Of a DNA stretch of 64,000 bases, positions 27,331 to 38,520 are shown one piece after another. The stretch comes from Atrichornis clamosus (taxonomy: Eukaryota > Chordata > Aves > Passeriformes > Menuridae). The notes under the pieces were generated by a model that had not been told where the DNA came from, searched no databases, and saw only the letters and a program-made list of their open reading frames with translations. Position 1 is the first letter of the stretch. Each line of letters begins with the position of its first letter. Made by a program: the position numbers and the translations under genes. The stretch covers positions 1 to 64,000 of the forward strand of contig WBMZ01008983.1 of NCBI GenBank assembly GCA_013400975.1, written 5' to 3'.

Positions 27331-30091
27331 AATAAATTTATGTGCTGAGGCAGCTGCACTAAGATTCTCACTAAAAAGCATGTTTAGGTGCTGTGTTTGA
27401 AGTTTGACAAGCTGTCACCTACACAGGGTGAGGGTGGGATGGAGGTAATAGGCACCACTGTGCCTGTGGTGCTTTGGCCATGGGAAGTTTTGGTCATGGA
27501 AAGAGGTTCAGAAGTGAATTAAGGTGAACTACTGACAGTGGAAAATAAAAGCTGGTCACACAGGGAGACAGCACAAAGCAGATAACACATCTTAAAGCTC
27601 AGTATGTTTCCCAATAGCCCCCCATGAAGGCATGCTTTAAAGATCTTCTGGAACTCTCATGGTACTGCTTTGTCTGTATGTTGGCTGCAGAAATGAACTC
27701 ATACACTTTCAGACAAAATTCCCTAAATTAACCACTTCAACATGTGGTTTTTTCCTCAGGACCCTCTGAGGTCAGTGACCACGTCAGTTTCCTTTTTTGT
27801 CCCCATATAAAACAACTCCATGAAAGACCCAGGAATCTGTCAAATTAATCTACTGATGCAGATGGGAAAATGACATGCAGCGTTTTAAACTATAAACCCC
27901 TCTTCGATTGCAGACAAGACAAGTTATGCAACTGCCAGATGGGAGGGAGAACCCTGTTTAACTTATTTGCTTCGTTTGATTTTATAACTGCTGCACTGGG
28001 TTGCAAAAGGCTGATAAAATCTATTTTAAACATAGAGCATAAGTCTTGCAGACTAATATTATGATTCATCTACTGCCAACTTCCCTAATTATTTTCCTTT
28101 CTTAAAGTTATGTTGATAAATCAGTTGTCTTCCCATTTATTAAATCATGTGGCAGTCTGTTTATTTAATCATCTCTTGGCCCATTTTCTAATTAAGGGAG
28201 ATAATGCGGGCTCATTTCCTGTCATGGTGAATCTAGCAGTCCACAGGTTGCCCTCAACTACCACATTAAAATTCAAGATTATTTGTAATGCCTGCTTTGT
28301 CTGGCAACTCCTTCCCTTCTCCCTGCTCAGCCAAAGGCAAAAATACAGACATGTTGTTTTCTGCATTTCTACACTGCTGACACCTACCCAAGTCAAGGAG
28401 AGGAAGAGGGAAGCAGTTGAAACATTTTTCTGGGAGATGGTGCATCCCAGCACCATATAATAATATTGCATCATATGATGATCCCAAGAATAATTTTGTG
28501 AAGGGAAGGAATGTTGGAATGCAAAGGGAAAGCACACACCACTTGGAGTATGTTCCTACCTTGCTCTGCTGCTGGATTTGAGTCACTTCCTGCACTACTC
28601 CTGCACAAACCTTCATCTGTCATCTTAGTTCAGGACTATTGGTATCACTAACTGCAGCATTAAAAATTTTTTGTGATCTCTGTATTCTAATGCTCTTGTA
28701 ACAGCCTTAAGATCACCTCTATTCCTATCTCAGATATTCTGTTTTGTATCTTGCTTGTGATTCAACTCCACCATTTAACAGCTACAGCTAACCTAGCATC
28801 ACTAGTCTGGCAGAGAAATTCTCTTCTGCAAGGCTGCCTTCTATCCCTTAGGACATGTTTAGATAGCATATTGAATTCTCCTATGTAGAGAAGAACACAG
28901 GCACATTTCAACTTATCAATACATGCCAAATGAAGAGCCTCTCAGTGGGCCTTGTGAACTGTTGAAAACAAGACTATATATTTTGTTTTACTTCACAGAT
29001 TCTCCTCCAATCAGCCTAAGTAAATACAAGAACCACACCTGCAACAGCTTCAATTCCTGCAGAAACACAGGCAAATACCACTTTACCATAGTTTCAGAAT
29101 TGTTTCATATCAACTGTGCTATACAGGTCCTTGCAATGTGCCTTTATGTAAAACAACTAAAACATGATGTGGTCTTGGGTACCTTTTCTAGATGACAGAG
29201 GGATTTGTACTACATAACATCTAGAGGTGCCAGCCATGTGATTGTTTGCAAAAAAACCCCACCTAAATCCCAGTGATTCCAGCACTTCCTAATAAGCTGT
29301 ATGATACAGTATTTTCCAAAATTGACCATGGAGAAATGTCTCCCTGACCCCTTTTTAAAGTTGACTAAACACCCACAGTGAGAATTTGACATAAAGTGCT
29401 TTCTGAATGGTGCCTTACTTTCCTTCACTGCTTATACTTTTTTAATTTGCATTTGCAAGCAACAGCAAAAAGCATGTACGTTTCTGGGCCCTTACTTCTG
29501 GAAATCATGAATTTAATCTATTTCAGTTCACAAGGAAGTGTCTGGTTTTGTTACACTGCTAATTATCTGAACCTCTGTCTCACCTCATCTATCTCACTTA
29601 GATTCAGAGTGTGCTCTGGATCTAACACACTCAATACCTTCACACACACCTACTTAAAGACATGAAAAACCTCACAATTCACCTTCATATAGACAACTGT
29701 TCTCTTTATATGCATTCAAGTGACTATTGTGAGTGCCATGCTGCAACTGACCAATGAAAAAAGTCAGAATAAAATTACATACAAAATAAATAGTATAGGA
29801 AGAAGCAGAAGACAAATGAACTTCTATTTTCAAATGGTACGATTTTCTACCTTGTATTTTTCCACACAAAATACATCACACTTTTCTCTTCCTACTGAAC
29901 CTATTAAGCAATTCACAAATACTGCAGAGGATGGAATGAGTCTATGCACAGAGGCAGAGTACATCCCTTTATGTTATCTGTGTTGAACTACAGACCTTGT
30001 TCCTAAAGGAAACTCATTGCAACAAGTATGAGAAAGACTCAGTGAAGGGAGGAGAAAAATTTCCTAGAGCTTTTCCCCAGACCCCACTTAC
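27331..30091 (-). other. Probable MOB3B intron immediately 3' of the coding exon
   Basis: Unique AT-rich sequence with no recognised transposon. The last coding exon of MOB3B, expected on this side and encoding only about nine residues, was searched for by eye as the reverse complement of a Met-Cys-His-stop ending and was not found. Confidence 0.6.
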
Positions 30092-30294
30092 CAAAGGCTC
30101 TAGTTCTTTGCGGTCTATGAGGTTGAGTTCTGTCACAAAGTAATAAAAATGCTTGTAACAGGTGTTGACATGGGCCTCAGCCCCCATAAGGATGATACGG
30201 TCGAAGTGATGGATGTAGACGTGAACAAACACCCGAAACAGCCGACAGAGTATCTTCTTGCAGATCTGAAGGAAGTTCTTTGGAAAGGGAACAC
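30092..30294 (-). CDS. MOB3B: MOB3B internal coding exon (Mob-family kinase activator)
   Basis: A 203-bp exon in a minus-strand gene. Reading right to left, the acceptor is a pyrimidine-rich 'ccttctcttttcacag' ending at 30,295. The exon starts with two bases that complete a Gly codon, followed by exactly 67 codons from [15 protein letters not shown] to [10 protein letters not shown]. The donor is 'gtaagt', beginning at 30,091. Mob proteins are small adaptors that bind NDR/LATS or MST-type kinases. The family fold binds zinc through two Cys and two His, and the two His correspond to residues 24 and 29 of this exon (VHVYIHHFD), both intact. The Cys pair should be in an upstream exon outside the window. 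MOB3B is favoured over MOB3A and MOB3C by CKKILCRLF and [11 protein letters not shown], from memory of the paralogues. Exon phase is 1 in, 0 out. No stop or frameshift is present, so it looks functional. Confidence 0.9.
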
Positions 30295-33087
30295 CTGTGA
30301 AAAGAGAAGGCAGGGTCGTCATTATCATCCTCCCAAGACAAAAGCTTTGCAGTGAGGTGTGAGATTGTAACTGCGTAACTAGGTTATGTTTTCCTAGGCC
30401 TCCTTTCCAATCCAGAAGAACACTAAATGCATATATTTATCTGACAGTGAGCACCAAAGATCACCAGATACTTAAACAACTTTAATGGATCAAGACTGAC
30501 AGGAACTAGTCCTTTTTTTCCTGTATAACTGAATGGAAGAACATCCAGTATTGTAACATTCAGAAACATGGTTTTCACTGCAGTGCACACTGACCCATTA
30601 ACATCAATGGATTTACATCACGCAGTGACTGTTGCCCAAAGTGATACACACAGAGCTCTTCCTAGAAGTAATAGATACTCTTCTTGCTCATGTTACTCAA
30701 CAGTGGCATTTCACAGCATCAAATTTAATAACGAATTTGAAATAACCAACAGAAGAACTCCTTTGCTTTCAACTTCCTCCCAGTTACATGTACCAATCTG
30801 ATAGTTCCTTTAATAGAAACATTCTTGAAGAGACACAGGAACAGCTCTTTCAGAATACCTTTGAAGTTACACTACTTTGTAGCTGGAGACTCCAAAGCAG
30901 CTGCAAAAGTACCGCTTGCTAATAAACTGTCAGGCATGAACAACAGGGCACCAATAATTCTTTCAAAACTGCCCTCTGTTAAAGACTGATCTTGTATGGA
31001 ATTATGTGCCACTGAGCTGTTTCCAAAAGCTTAAGGTTTCATCACCTTCTATGATTGTCTCTCAGACATAATGATTTAAGTGCCATGCTTGGAACTTTAC
31101 TGCTACTTTGCTTTGTTGCACAGTCTCCTGATTTTTTAGTTATACTTTATGTTTTAGTTGGATTTGAACCACATAAATGTAGTTACTGTTTCTTTAAAAA
31201 CAAAAAAACCTCACAGTCAACCAGTTCCATATCCCCTATAAGTCCAGTTCAGAACAAGAAAAGCATTTATTATTTGTAGAAAGAAGGTGAAGATACTAAA
31301 TTAACAGTTGCAAGCTTTCTAGTTTTCAGATTTTAGTTGCCTGTTAAATATGTCTTGCAGTTTTTCTGGCCTGTACTGGTTCACCTGAGTCAAATCCTTT
31401 AGAAATAATTTTAAGAAGCTTTAGAGATAGAGTGCAGCTCTTCTTATTCCTGATGTACAAACCAGGGTTCAGAAAAATAGCAGCATCTATCAAAGCACAA
31501 CTACTTTATCTTCTTAAGAAATGTTTGCTTTTCATTGTCACATCCATTCATTTAAATGCTAAAGCTATTATCAAAGGTCACAGAGGAGAAGGCCTGAATG
31601 CTCAAGTCATGAACTGAGACATGGTTAAACCACAGAAATGACAAAATGTACAGATGTCTTGGCAATGCTTAAATCACAACTCCACACAATTAGCCAAGCA
31701 CTTAGATTGTAACAATTATTATTTCCGAGGAAAAATAAACATAATCTATCAAAAACATAACAGAAACCCTAGTTAGTTGCTTACTAACTAGAGGGATCAC
31801 ATTCACATTCCAGCCATCAGAGCATGACTAAATTCAGGAATGATTACAGCAGCAACTTGCTTTACATTTTTGTAAAATCTACTCAAACCAGAAACTTAAA
31901 AACATACTCAAGAAAATGTTAGGTCTTAAAAAAGGGGAGTAACTGGCACTTGTCACTGCAAGCTGGTTTGCTGAACTGAGAGATGAATTCTGATAAGCAC
32001 TGTATTTTCTGATCTGGATTAGATATGTCCGAAAATGTAGAATAATTACTTTCATCTTCCAAGGGCTGACATATGATAGTTACTGAAGAATGTTACTGTA
32101 ATGAAGACATTCCTATTTCTGTATTAACTGACTAAAACAAGCTGAATAAACCAAGCTGACAAATCCTTTAACTTCTCTGCAGCCCATGTTCCCCCTTCAC
32201 AGCTACAGGCAGTAAGTGCAAAAGCCACAAAGCACTGTTTCTGCTGCAAGTGAGGACTTTCATCTGACAGCTTTTTAGATGTATTATGCAGTCAATTCGA
32301 GAACATGTAAACACATTAAAAATAATAGCTGGTATAGAAAGGCTTAGGATTCATAACAAACTTGCAGTGTTTCTCCCTGCTCCTCACATACATCAGGATT
32401 TCAGACAAAGTGTGTAGTTTCATTTGCTGTTGCAGGATTTTTCCAATTTTGTGAAGCTATACCTAATTCATTTACTCTTAAACAGTGACACATTGCTGCT
32501 ATCACAAATATATCATCTGCACACAGGAGAATTGGTAATGGCTCTCTGACATCTCTCCCCTTCCTGCAAAACTGATTTGCACGAAGAGTTAAAAAGCATC
32601 TCTAGTATCACTGAAAGCAACAGGCAGCTGTGTAGTGAGCTAGCTAGACTCCTCAGCCTTGGAGAGCCTGTCAGTCTGTCTGTCTGTCCCTGGCATACAG
32701 AGGAGGCTTGAAGTCTGGTCAGCCTCAAGATACAAATGAGCATATTGAGGTGGCTACAGCCATTTTGAACATACACTCTGCTGCTTTTTGTGTTCAAAAT
32801 TAGATAAAAGAGGAGAGATTCTGACCTCAATTCAACAGAATGAACTCAAAAGTAATGTCATAAAAATTGAAAAAATCGGAGCAAAATTATTCTAGATTTA
32901 TATTCTGAGGTCAGAATTTGGCCTAATGCTTTGTTCCCATTGCAACTCTACAGTTATAAATAAATCAACCAAAGAACACAGTAATTACAAGTGGCTCTTG
33001 GGAATGGACTAGCTTTGATTTAGATCATTTGATTTGTTAAGAAGCTTGTTCTCTGTCCTTCAGCTCAGCCACAGCAGCTTTTGCCTT
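30295..33087 (-). other. Probable MOB3B intron 5' of the coding exon
   Basis: Unique AT-rich sequence, without recognised exons or transposons. It includes a short (TGTC)n-like tract near 32,668-32,687. The upstream MOB3B exon encoding the zinc-binding Cys residues is not seen here or further right in the window. Confidence 0.6.
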
Positions 33088-34420
33088 AGAATCACAGAAT
33101 AATACAAGTTGGAAGAGACCTGCAAGATCATTCAGCCCAACTGTTCACACAGAACAATGACTGTAACCCCTAAAACACTAAACCACATCACCGGCACCAG
33201 ACCCAGATGCCTCTTGAACATTTCCAGGGATGGCAACTCCACCACCTCCCCCTGGGCAACCTATTCCTGTGCCTGACCACCTGACAGCAAAAATTTTTTT
33301 CTGATTACTAATCTGAATCTCCCTGTCTCAGCTTAAGGCATTTCCTCTTTCCTTTCACTGCAGACATAGCAGGAGAGACCAACTCCCACCTCCAGTCGGC
33401 TGCATGTTCTCCAGTTAACCAGGACTGCTGGTAGATCATTGAGAGTGGTTTGGCAAGTTCTTCTGCCACTTTCCTCATTACTCTAGGATGGATCCCATCA
33501 GGCCCCATAGACTTGGGCCTAATTGGCATAGCACATCCAGCCTTCCTGGACTCCTTTGCTCTTCAGAACTGAGTCCCAAGAGACTCTTGTCAATCAATCT
33601 CCTAGACATGCCAAAACCTGCCTGCCAGAAGTCCAAGGTGGAAGTTCTGCTGGTGCCCCTCCTTACTTCACACACTATTGAAAACTAACATTTCATGGTC
33701 ACTGTGCTCAAGACAGCCACCAACCACATCACCCACTAGTCTTTCTTTGTTCACAAACAACAGGGCCAGCAGGGCACCTCCTCTAGTAGGCTCATTCACC
33801 AGTTGTGTTAGGAAGTTCTCTTCCACACACTTCAGGAACCTCCTAGACTGCTTCCTCTCTGTTGTGTTGTATTTCCAAGAGACATCTGGCAAGCTGAAGT
33901 TTTCCACGAGTGCAAGGGCTAGGGACCGTGAAACTTCTGCAGGTGCTTGCAGAATGCCTCATCAGCCTGTTCATCCTGGTTGGGTGGTCTAACAGACTCC
34001 CACCACGAAACCTGCCCTGCTGATCTTTCCCCTGATTGTTACCCATACACACTCAACCGTGCCATTCTTATCATCATTATTTCCAATACAATCAAAATAC
34101 TCCCTAATACACAGTGCTACCCCACCACCTCCCCTGCTTTGCCTGTCCCTTCTGAAGAGCTTATAGCCATCTATTGCAGCCCTCCAGTCATGAAAGTCAT
34201 CCCACCACATTTCCGTGATGGCAGATATGTCACAGCTTTCCTGCTGCCCAGTGGTTTCCAGCTCCTCCTGTTTGGTATCCATACCATGTGCACTGGTGTA
34301 GGTGCACTTCAGCTGGGCTGCCCACTGCAACCCCAACTCTGGCATGTCAACCCCAGACTCATCTCTAGCTAGCCGAGTCTTATGCCTTTCCCCCTTCTTG
34401 CCTAGTTTAAAGACTGATTG
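33088..34420 (-). mobile_element. CR1 LINE with internal deletion (d)
   Basis: A minus-strand CR1 with its intact 3' terminus at 33,088 ('agaatcacagaataata'). The 3' tail (33,088 to about 33,392) is joined directly to the start of the RT domain (KSMGPDGIHPRVM and KVAEELAKPLSMIYQQSW, about 33,393-33,529). That is followed rightwards by endonuclease sequence up to about 34,420. The middle and end of the RT domain are therefore deleted. It ends at 'cctagtttaaag', a block also present in copies (c) and (e). Confidence 0.88.
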
Positions 34421-34435
34421 TCTTACTATCTGCAA
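33668..34435 (-). pseudogene. CR1 endonuclease relic (copy d)
   Basis: An AP-type endonuclease domain of CR1 ORF2, now split over several frames. The frame at 33,989-34,435 has ISAITEMWWDD (the motif with the catalytic Glu) and YKLFRRDRQ, then RGGGGVALCIREYFD. A shifted frame at 33,668-33,907 has MENFSLPDVSW, where the family has a GDFN motif, and SDHEMLV with the catalytic SDH motif retained. The change from GDFN to ENFS removes a metal-binding Asp. It is not functional. Confidence 0.82.
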
Positions 34436-34935
34436 TGTGATACTGTAAAGAGACAGAATGCTTATTAGATTGCTGAGTTATGATTATTAAAAGACAAAGA
34501 AAAACAAAGATGTTACTGAAATTTTTGAGCTACGTGCTACTTTCTGAAAAACGAATGTTCTCAATGAGTGAAATGGCAGCTTTGATTCATATGCAGGCTG
34601 AGCCCCAGTGCTGCAGTGATGGAAGAAAGTAACAAAAGGGTCCCTTGGGTTAACCTGTTCGAAACCCTGTAGTTCTCCAGTACGTCCCAAGAATGTGCAA
34701 GCAGCTTTCAAATGTTTCAGTCACACTGCAGAAGCTCCTTTAACTCAGAATTATATGTGGAATTGGAAAATAATACAGTGGGGCTTAGACAGGCCTGGTA
34801 TAACCAGTAAGAGACACAGTGAATATGACTGCAGCCGTATCTCTCGGGAGTATGGGCTGTACATGTCACTGCTGTACTAAGGGATGACCTGCTCCTGCAG
34901 AAAAGCTGTACTCGTATACGCTGGTGACAGACCAA
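34421..34935 (-). other. 500-bp unique stretch between two CR1 copies
   Basis: No feature is recognised in this spacer. It separates two CR1 copies lying in the same orientation and could be the original genomic sequence between independent insertions. Confidence 0.5.
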
Positions 34936-35227
34936 AGAATCACACAATCATTACGGCTGGAAGGGATCTCTGGATATAGTCCCATCTAAACCTCTGCCAA
35001 GGCAGGGCCACCTACAGCAGGTTACACAGGAATGTGTCCAGGTGGGTTTTGAATGACTCCAGAAAGGGAGACTCCAAGACTCCCCTGGGCAGCCTGCCAC
35101 CCTCGAGGTAAAAAAGTTCTTCCTCATGTTGAGGTGAAATTTCTTGTGGTTCAGTTTATGGCTATTGTTCCTCGTCCTATCAAGGGTACCACTGAAAAGA
35201 GTCTGGCACCATCCTCTTAACACCCAC
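34936..35227 (-). mobile_element. CR1 LINE (e), 3'-terminal part, interrupted by LTR copy 3
   Basis: The 3' end of a CR1 on the minus strand. It starts at 'agaatcacacaatcattacg' and carries the 3' UTR blocks 'gggcagcctgccaccctcga' and 'attgttcctcgtcctatcaa'. It stops abruptly at 'cacccac' (35,221-35,227), where an LTR begins. The CR1 sequence resumes in register after 35,962. Confidence 0.9.
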
Positions 35228-35962
35228 TGTAGTGGGTTGACCCCGGCTGGATGCCAGGCACCCACCAACAACTCTCTATGATTCCCCTCCACAGGACAGG
35301 GGAGAGAAAATACAGTAAAGTGTTCATAGTTGAGATAAGGACTGGGAGAGATTGCTCATCAAATACCATCATGGGCAAAATAGTCTAGAATCAGAGATAT
35401 TAATTGAATTTATTACTAAAAACATCAGCAGGACAATGAGAGGTAAAGTAAGACCTTCCCTTCTACCCAGATCTACCTCCTCCTCCTGTGGTGCAAGGAG
35501 ACAGGGAATGGGGTTATGATCAGTTCCTCACGTTATTTCTTCTGCTGCTCAGGGAGATGAGCCCTTCCCTGCTGCACCGTGGGGTCCCTCCCAGGGGAGA
35601 CAGTTCTCCATGAGCTTCTCCAACATTGAGTCCATCTCATGGGCAACAGTCCTCCACAAATTGCTGCAATGAGGGTCACTCTTCCACAGAGTGCAGTCGT
35701 TCGAGAACAGGCTGCTCCAGTGTGGGTCCCCCACAGAGTCACAAGTCCTACAAGGAAACCTGCTCCAGTGTGAGCTCTCTACCCAGGTCTGCAGGTCCCT
35801 GCCAGGAGCCTGTTCCAGCTCAGCCTTGACTACCAGCATGTCCGTCTTGAAGCTGCCAGGGACTGGCTCTGCCAGACAAGAAAGAAGCTTCCAGCAACTT
35901 CTCACAGAAGCCACACCTGTAGCACTCCTGCTACCAAAACGTGGCCATACAAACCCAATACA
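35228..35962 (-). mobile_element. Solo ERV LTR, copy 3, nested in CR1 (e)
   Basis: A complete 735-bp LTR bounded by TG (35,228, 'tgtagtgggttgacc') and CA (35,962, 'acccaataca'). The transcriptional sense is on the minus strand, judging from the reverse complement of AATAAA at 35,409-35,414 and comparison with copy 2. The CR1 sequence flanks it on both sides. A CAC is shared by the two flanks (35,225-35,227 and 35,963-35,965), shorter than a usual 4-6 bp target duplication. No retroviral genes are present, consistent with recombination between the two LTRs of a former provirus. It is the best preserved of the three copies. Confidence 0.88.
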
Positions 35963-36235
35963 CACCTCTGAGATATCTACTTGCATTAATGAGATCCCTT
36001 CTCAGTCTTCTCACAACTAAACAGGCCCAGCTCATGCAGTCTCTCCTCATAAGAGAAATGCGCCAGAACCCCTCATCATTTTTGTGGCCTCTGCGGGACC
36101 CTGTGCAGCAGCTCCTTGTCTTTAGTGTACTGAGGAGACCAGAACTGGACACAGCACTCCAGATGTGGCCTCACTAGGGCTGAGGAGAGGGGGAGGATCA
36201 CCTCCCTCAACCTGCTGACCATGGTCTTCCCAATA

Positions 36236-36601
36236 CTGACTACTCTTGATAACTTTTTCTTCTACATGCTTGTTTAAGACCTCCAAAATGATCTGTTCCA
36301 TCACCTGTCCAGGGATAGAGGTGAGGCTGACCGACCAGTAGTTTCCTGGGTCCTCCTTCTTGCCCTTTTTGAAGATGGGAGTGATGTTGGCCTTCCTCCA
36401 ATCCTCAGGCACCTCACCTGTTCTCCACGATTTTTCAAATATAACGAAGAGCAGAAGAGAAACAACATCAGCCAGCTCCCTCAGCACCTGTGGATGCATC
36501 CCCTCAGGGCCCACAGATTTATGGCTGTCAAGTCTTTCTAAGCCTCTACAACCAGGGTGAAGGAAGTTTTCCTTTCTCTGTCCTTCTTCGTTTATCTCCA
36601 A
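36236..36601 (-). pseudogene. CR1 reverse-transcriptase N-terminal relic (copy e)
   Basis: One minus-strand open frame keeps about 95 residues of CR1 RT: KSVGPEGMHPQVLREL, then SWRTGEVPEDWRKANITPIF, KKGKKEDPGNYW and [19 protein letters not shown]. It lies before the catalytic palm motifs, which are lost at the deletion junction near 36,235. Beyond that the frame reads through 3' UTR. Confidence 0.85.
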
Positions 36602-37032
36602 GGTCTAGGACTCCTGAGAGCCATCCTCAGCAGTAGATTGAGGCATTCGGTAATTCCACCTTCTCTGTGTCTTCTGTCAGCAAGCACCCCCATATTTTTC
36701 TTGATTTTTGTTTTGGTGCTCATATACTTGTAGAAGTCCTTCTTCTTGTCCTTGATGTCCTTTGCCAGACTCAACTCCAAGTGAACCTTGGCCTTCTTCA
36801 CCACACCTGTGCATACCCTGATGATGTTCCTATAGTCCTCCCACGTGGCCTATCCATTTTCCATATCCCATAAATGTCTTTCTTGGATTTGACATTCACT
36901 AGGAGGTCCCTGCTCATCTATGGAGGCTTCCTGCCCCCTTTGCCTGATTTCTTCATCATGGGGTTACTCGGTCTTGAGCTTGGAGGAAGTGATGCTTGAA
37001 TACTGCCCAGCTCTCTTGGACTTCCTTCATTT

Positions 37033-37491
37033 CTAGAGCCCTATCGCGTGGGATATCTCTAAGTCTTTGAAGAGGCTGATGACGGTTCTCAGGAAGTTCA
37101 AGGTTCCAGTGCTGCTTACTGCTTTCCTTCCTCCACGGAGGATCCTGAGTTCTACTATCTCATGATTCCCACAGCCACGGCTGCCCCCAGCCTTTACATC
37201 TTCAACCGGTACCTCCTGGTTTGTTAGTACAAGGTACAGCAACACACCTTTCCTTGCTGGCTCCTCCACCACTCACATCCAAAAGTTACATTCAATAATC
37301 TGCAGGAACTTCCCAGACTGTGTGTACCGGGCTGTTTTGTCCCTCCAACAAATACCAGGATGGTTGAAGTCCCCCAGGAGAACCAGAGCCTGTGACCAAA
37401 AGGCTATTTCCAGCTGCTCACAGAAAGCCCCATCAACTTCCTCCTCCTGATCATACGGCCTACAGTGAACAGCCACAACAGTGTCACCCAA
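37033..37491 (-). pseudogene. CR1 endonuclease relic (copy e)
   Basis: The frame at 37,273-37,491 contains HCRPYDQEEEVDGAF and QALVLLGDFNHPGICWRD, with the metal-binding GDFN motif intact. The next frame (37,033-37,272) contains VEEPARKGVLLYL and GNHEIVEL. There the family has SDHE, so the catalytic Asp is changed to Asn. A stop separates the two frames. It is not functional. Confidence 0.82.
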
Positions 37492-37755
37492 ATTGTGCCT
37501 GTCCCTTAATTCTTACCCATAAACTCTCAACTGGGGAGACCTTGATATATTCCAGTTGCTCACCACATTGCCTCTCTGACCTGTCCTTACTAAAAAGTAG
37601 ATACTCATCATACCCATCCATGGCAATATTCCACTCCTGTGTGTGATCTCACCGTGTCTCAGCAATTGCAATGAGATCATGACCTTGCAAATGCACATGC
37701 ATTTCCAGTTCTTCTTGTTTATTCCCCATGCTGTGTACCTTTGTAGGCAGGCACT

Positions 37756-37805
37756 AATATATATATATATATATATAAAATATAATATATATAAAATAAT
37801 ATAAT
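37756..37805. repeat. (TA)n microsatellite inside CR1 (e)
   Basis: An alternating TA run followed by interrupted 'aaaatataata' units. It sits within the endonuclease-to-5' part of the CR1 copy, so it expanded after that insertion. Confidence 0.88.
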
Positions 37806-38310
37806 CAAGCAACCAGGTTCCCCAGGAGGGGTGTAATAGGATTCACCATAAGCATAAACACCCACAAAGTGTTTTGCCTTTTGATCCTCAAATTAAGAGG
37901 AAGCCAAGGACCATCTGCCACTGCACTGGTTGGCATGACCTACTCCCCAGGAGGAAGCAAGGGCACAGGCATTGCCACTTTGGACCCCATCCTCTGAGTC
38001 CTTTAGTTTAAAGTCCATCTCACCAAACTGGCCAGCCTGCTGCCAAACATTCTCTTGCCCTGTTTAGACATTCCTCCCATGACAGGCTGCAATCATTAAA
38101 ACAGAACCCATTGCTATAAAAGCCAGAACATTCTTGGCAACACCAACCATGAAGCCAGATGTTGATCTGCACGGTGTGTCTGCTTCTGGCTGTCCCAATT
38201 TCTCTAACTGGGAGCACAGATGAGGAGATGACTTGTGCAGTCATGAGGAGATGTTTTTCACCTGCCTTGCCACAGCTTTATAGTCTTCCTTAATCCTACC
38301 TACTTTTGGC

Positions 38311-38520
38311 TTGTGACATCATTTGTACCCACATGAAAGAGAATGGGGGTAGTGGTCTGTGCTCTTGACAAGTCAGGGCACCCTCTCAGCAACACCACAG
38401 ATCCCTGCCTCCTGTGGGCAGGGCACCCCTGACTGTCTATCAGGCTGGCAGAGGGGTGACTCAGTGCCCCTTAACTGAGAGTCGCCCACTACAATCACTT
38501 GATGTTTCTTTTTACAGTAA
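38311..38520 (-). pseudogene. CR1 ORF1 SGNH/GDSL-esterase relic
   Basis: Translating the minus strand near 38,450-38,500 gives VIVVGDSQLRGTESPLCQPD, matching block I (Gly-Asp-Ser) of the SGNH-hydrolase-like domain known from CR1 ORF1. Further along, at about 38,311-38,340, another frame gives FHVGTNDVT, matching the conserved Gly-x-x-Asp type block of the same domain. The two blocks are in different frames and a stop lies between them, so the domain is dead and also shortened. The enzyme would be an esterase; its role in the CR1 cycle is not firmly known. Confidence 0.75.

Noticed and set aside
32478..32500. Met-Cys-His reading on the minus strand
   Set aside because: It lies on the wrong (5') side of the exon and is followed by Cys and Leu rather than a stop.
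33947..34372. 141-codon open frame on plus strand
   Set aside because: It is antisense to the CR1 endonuclease relic on the minus strand, which gives the meaningful translation.
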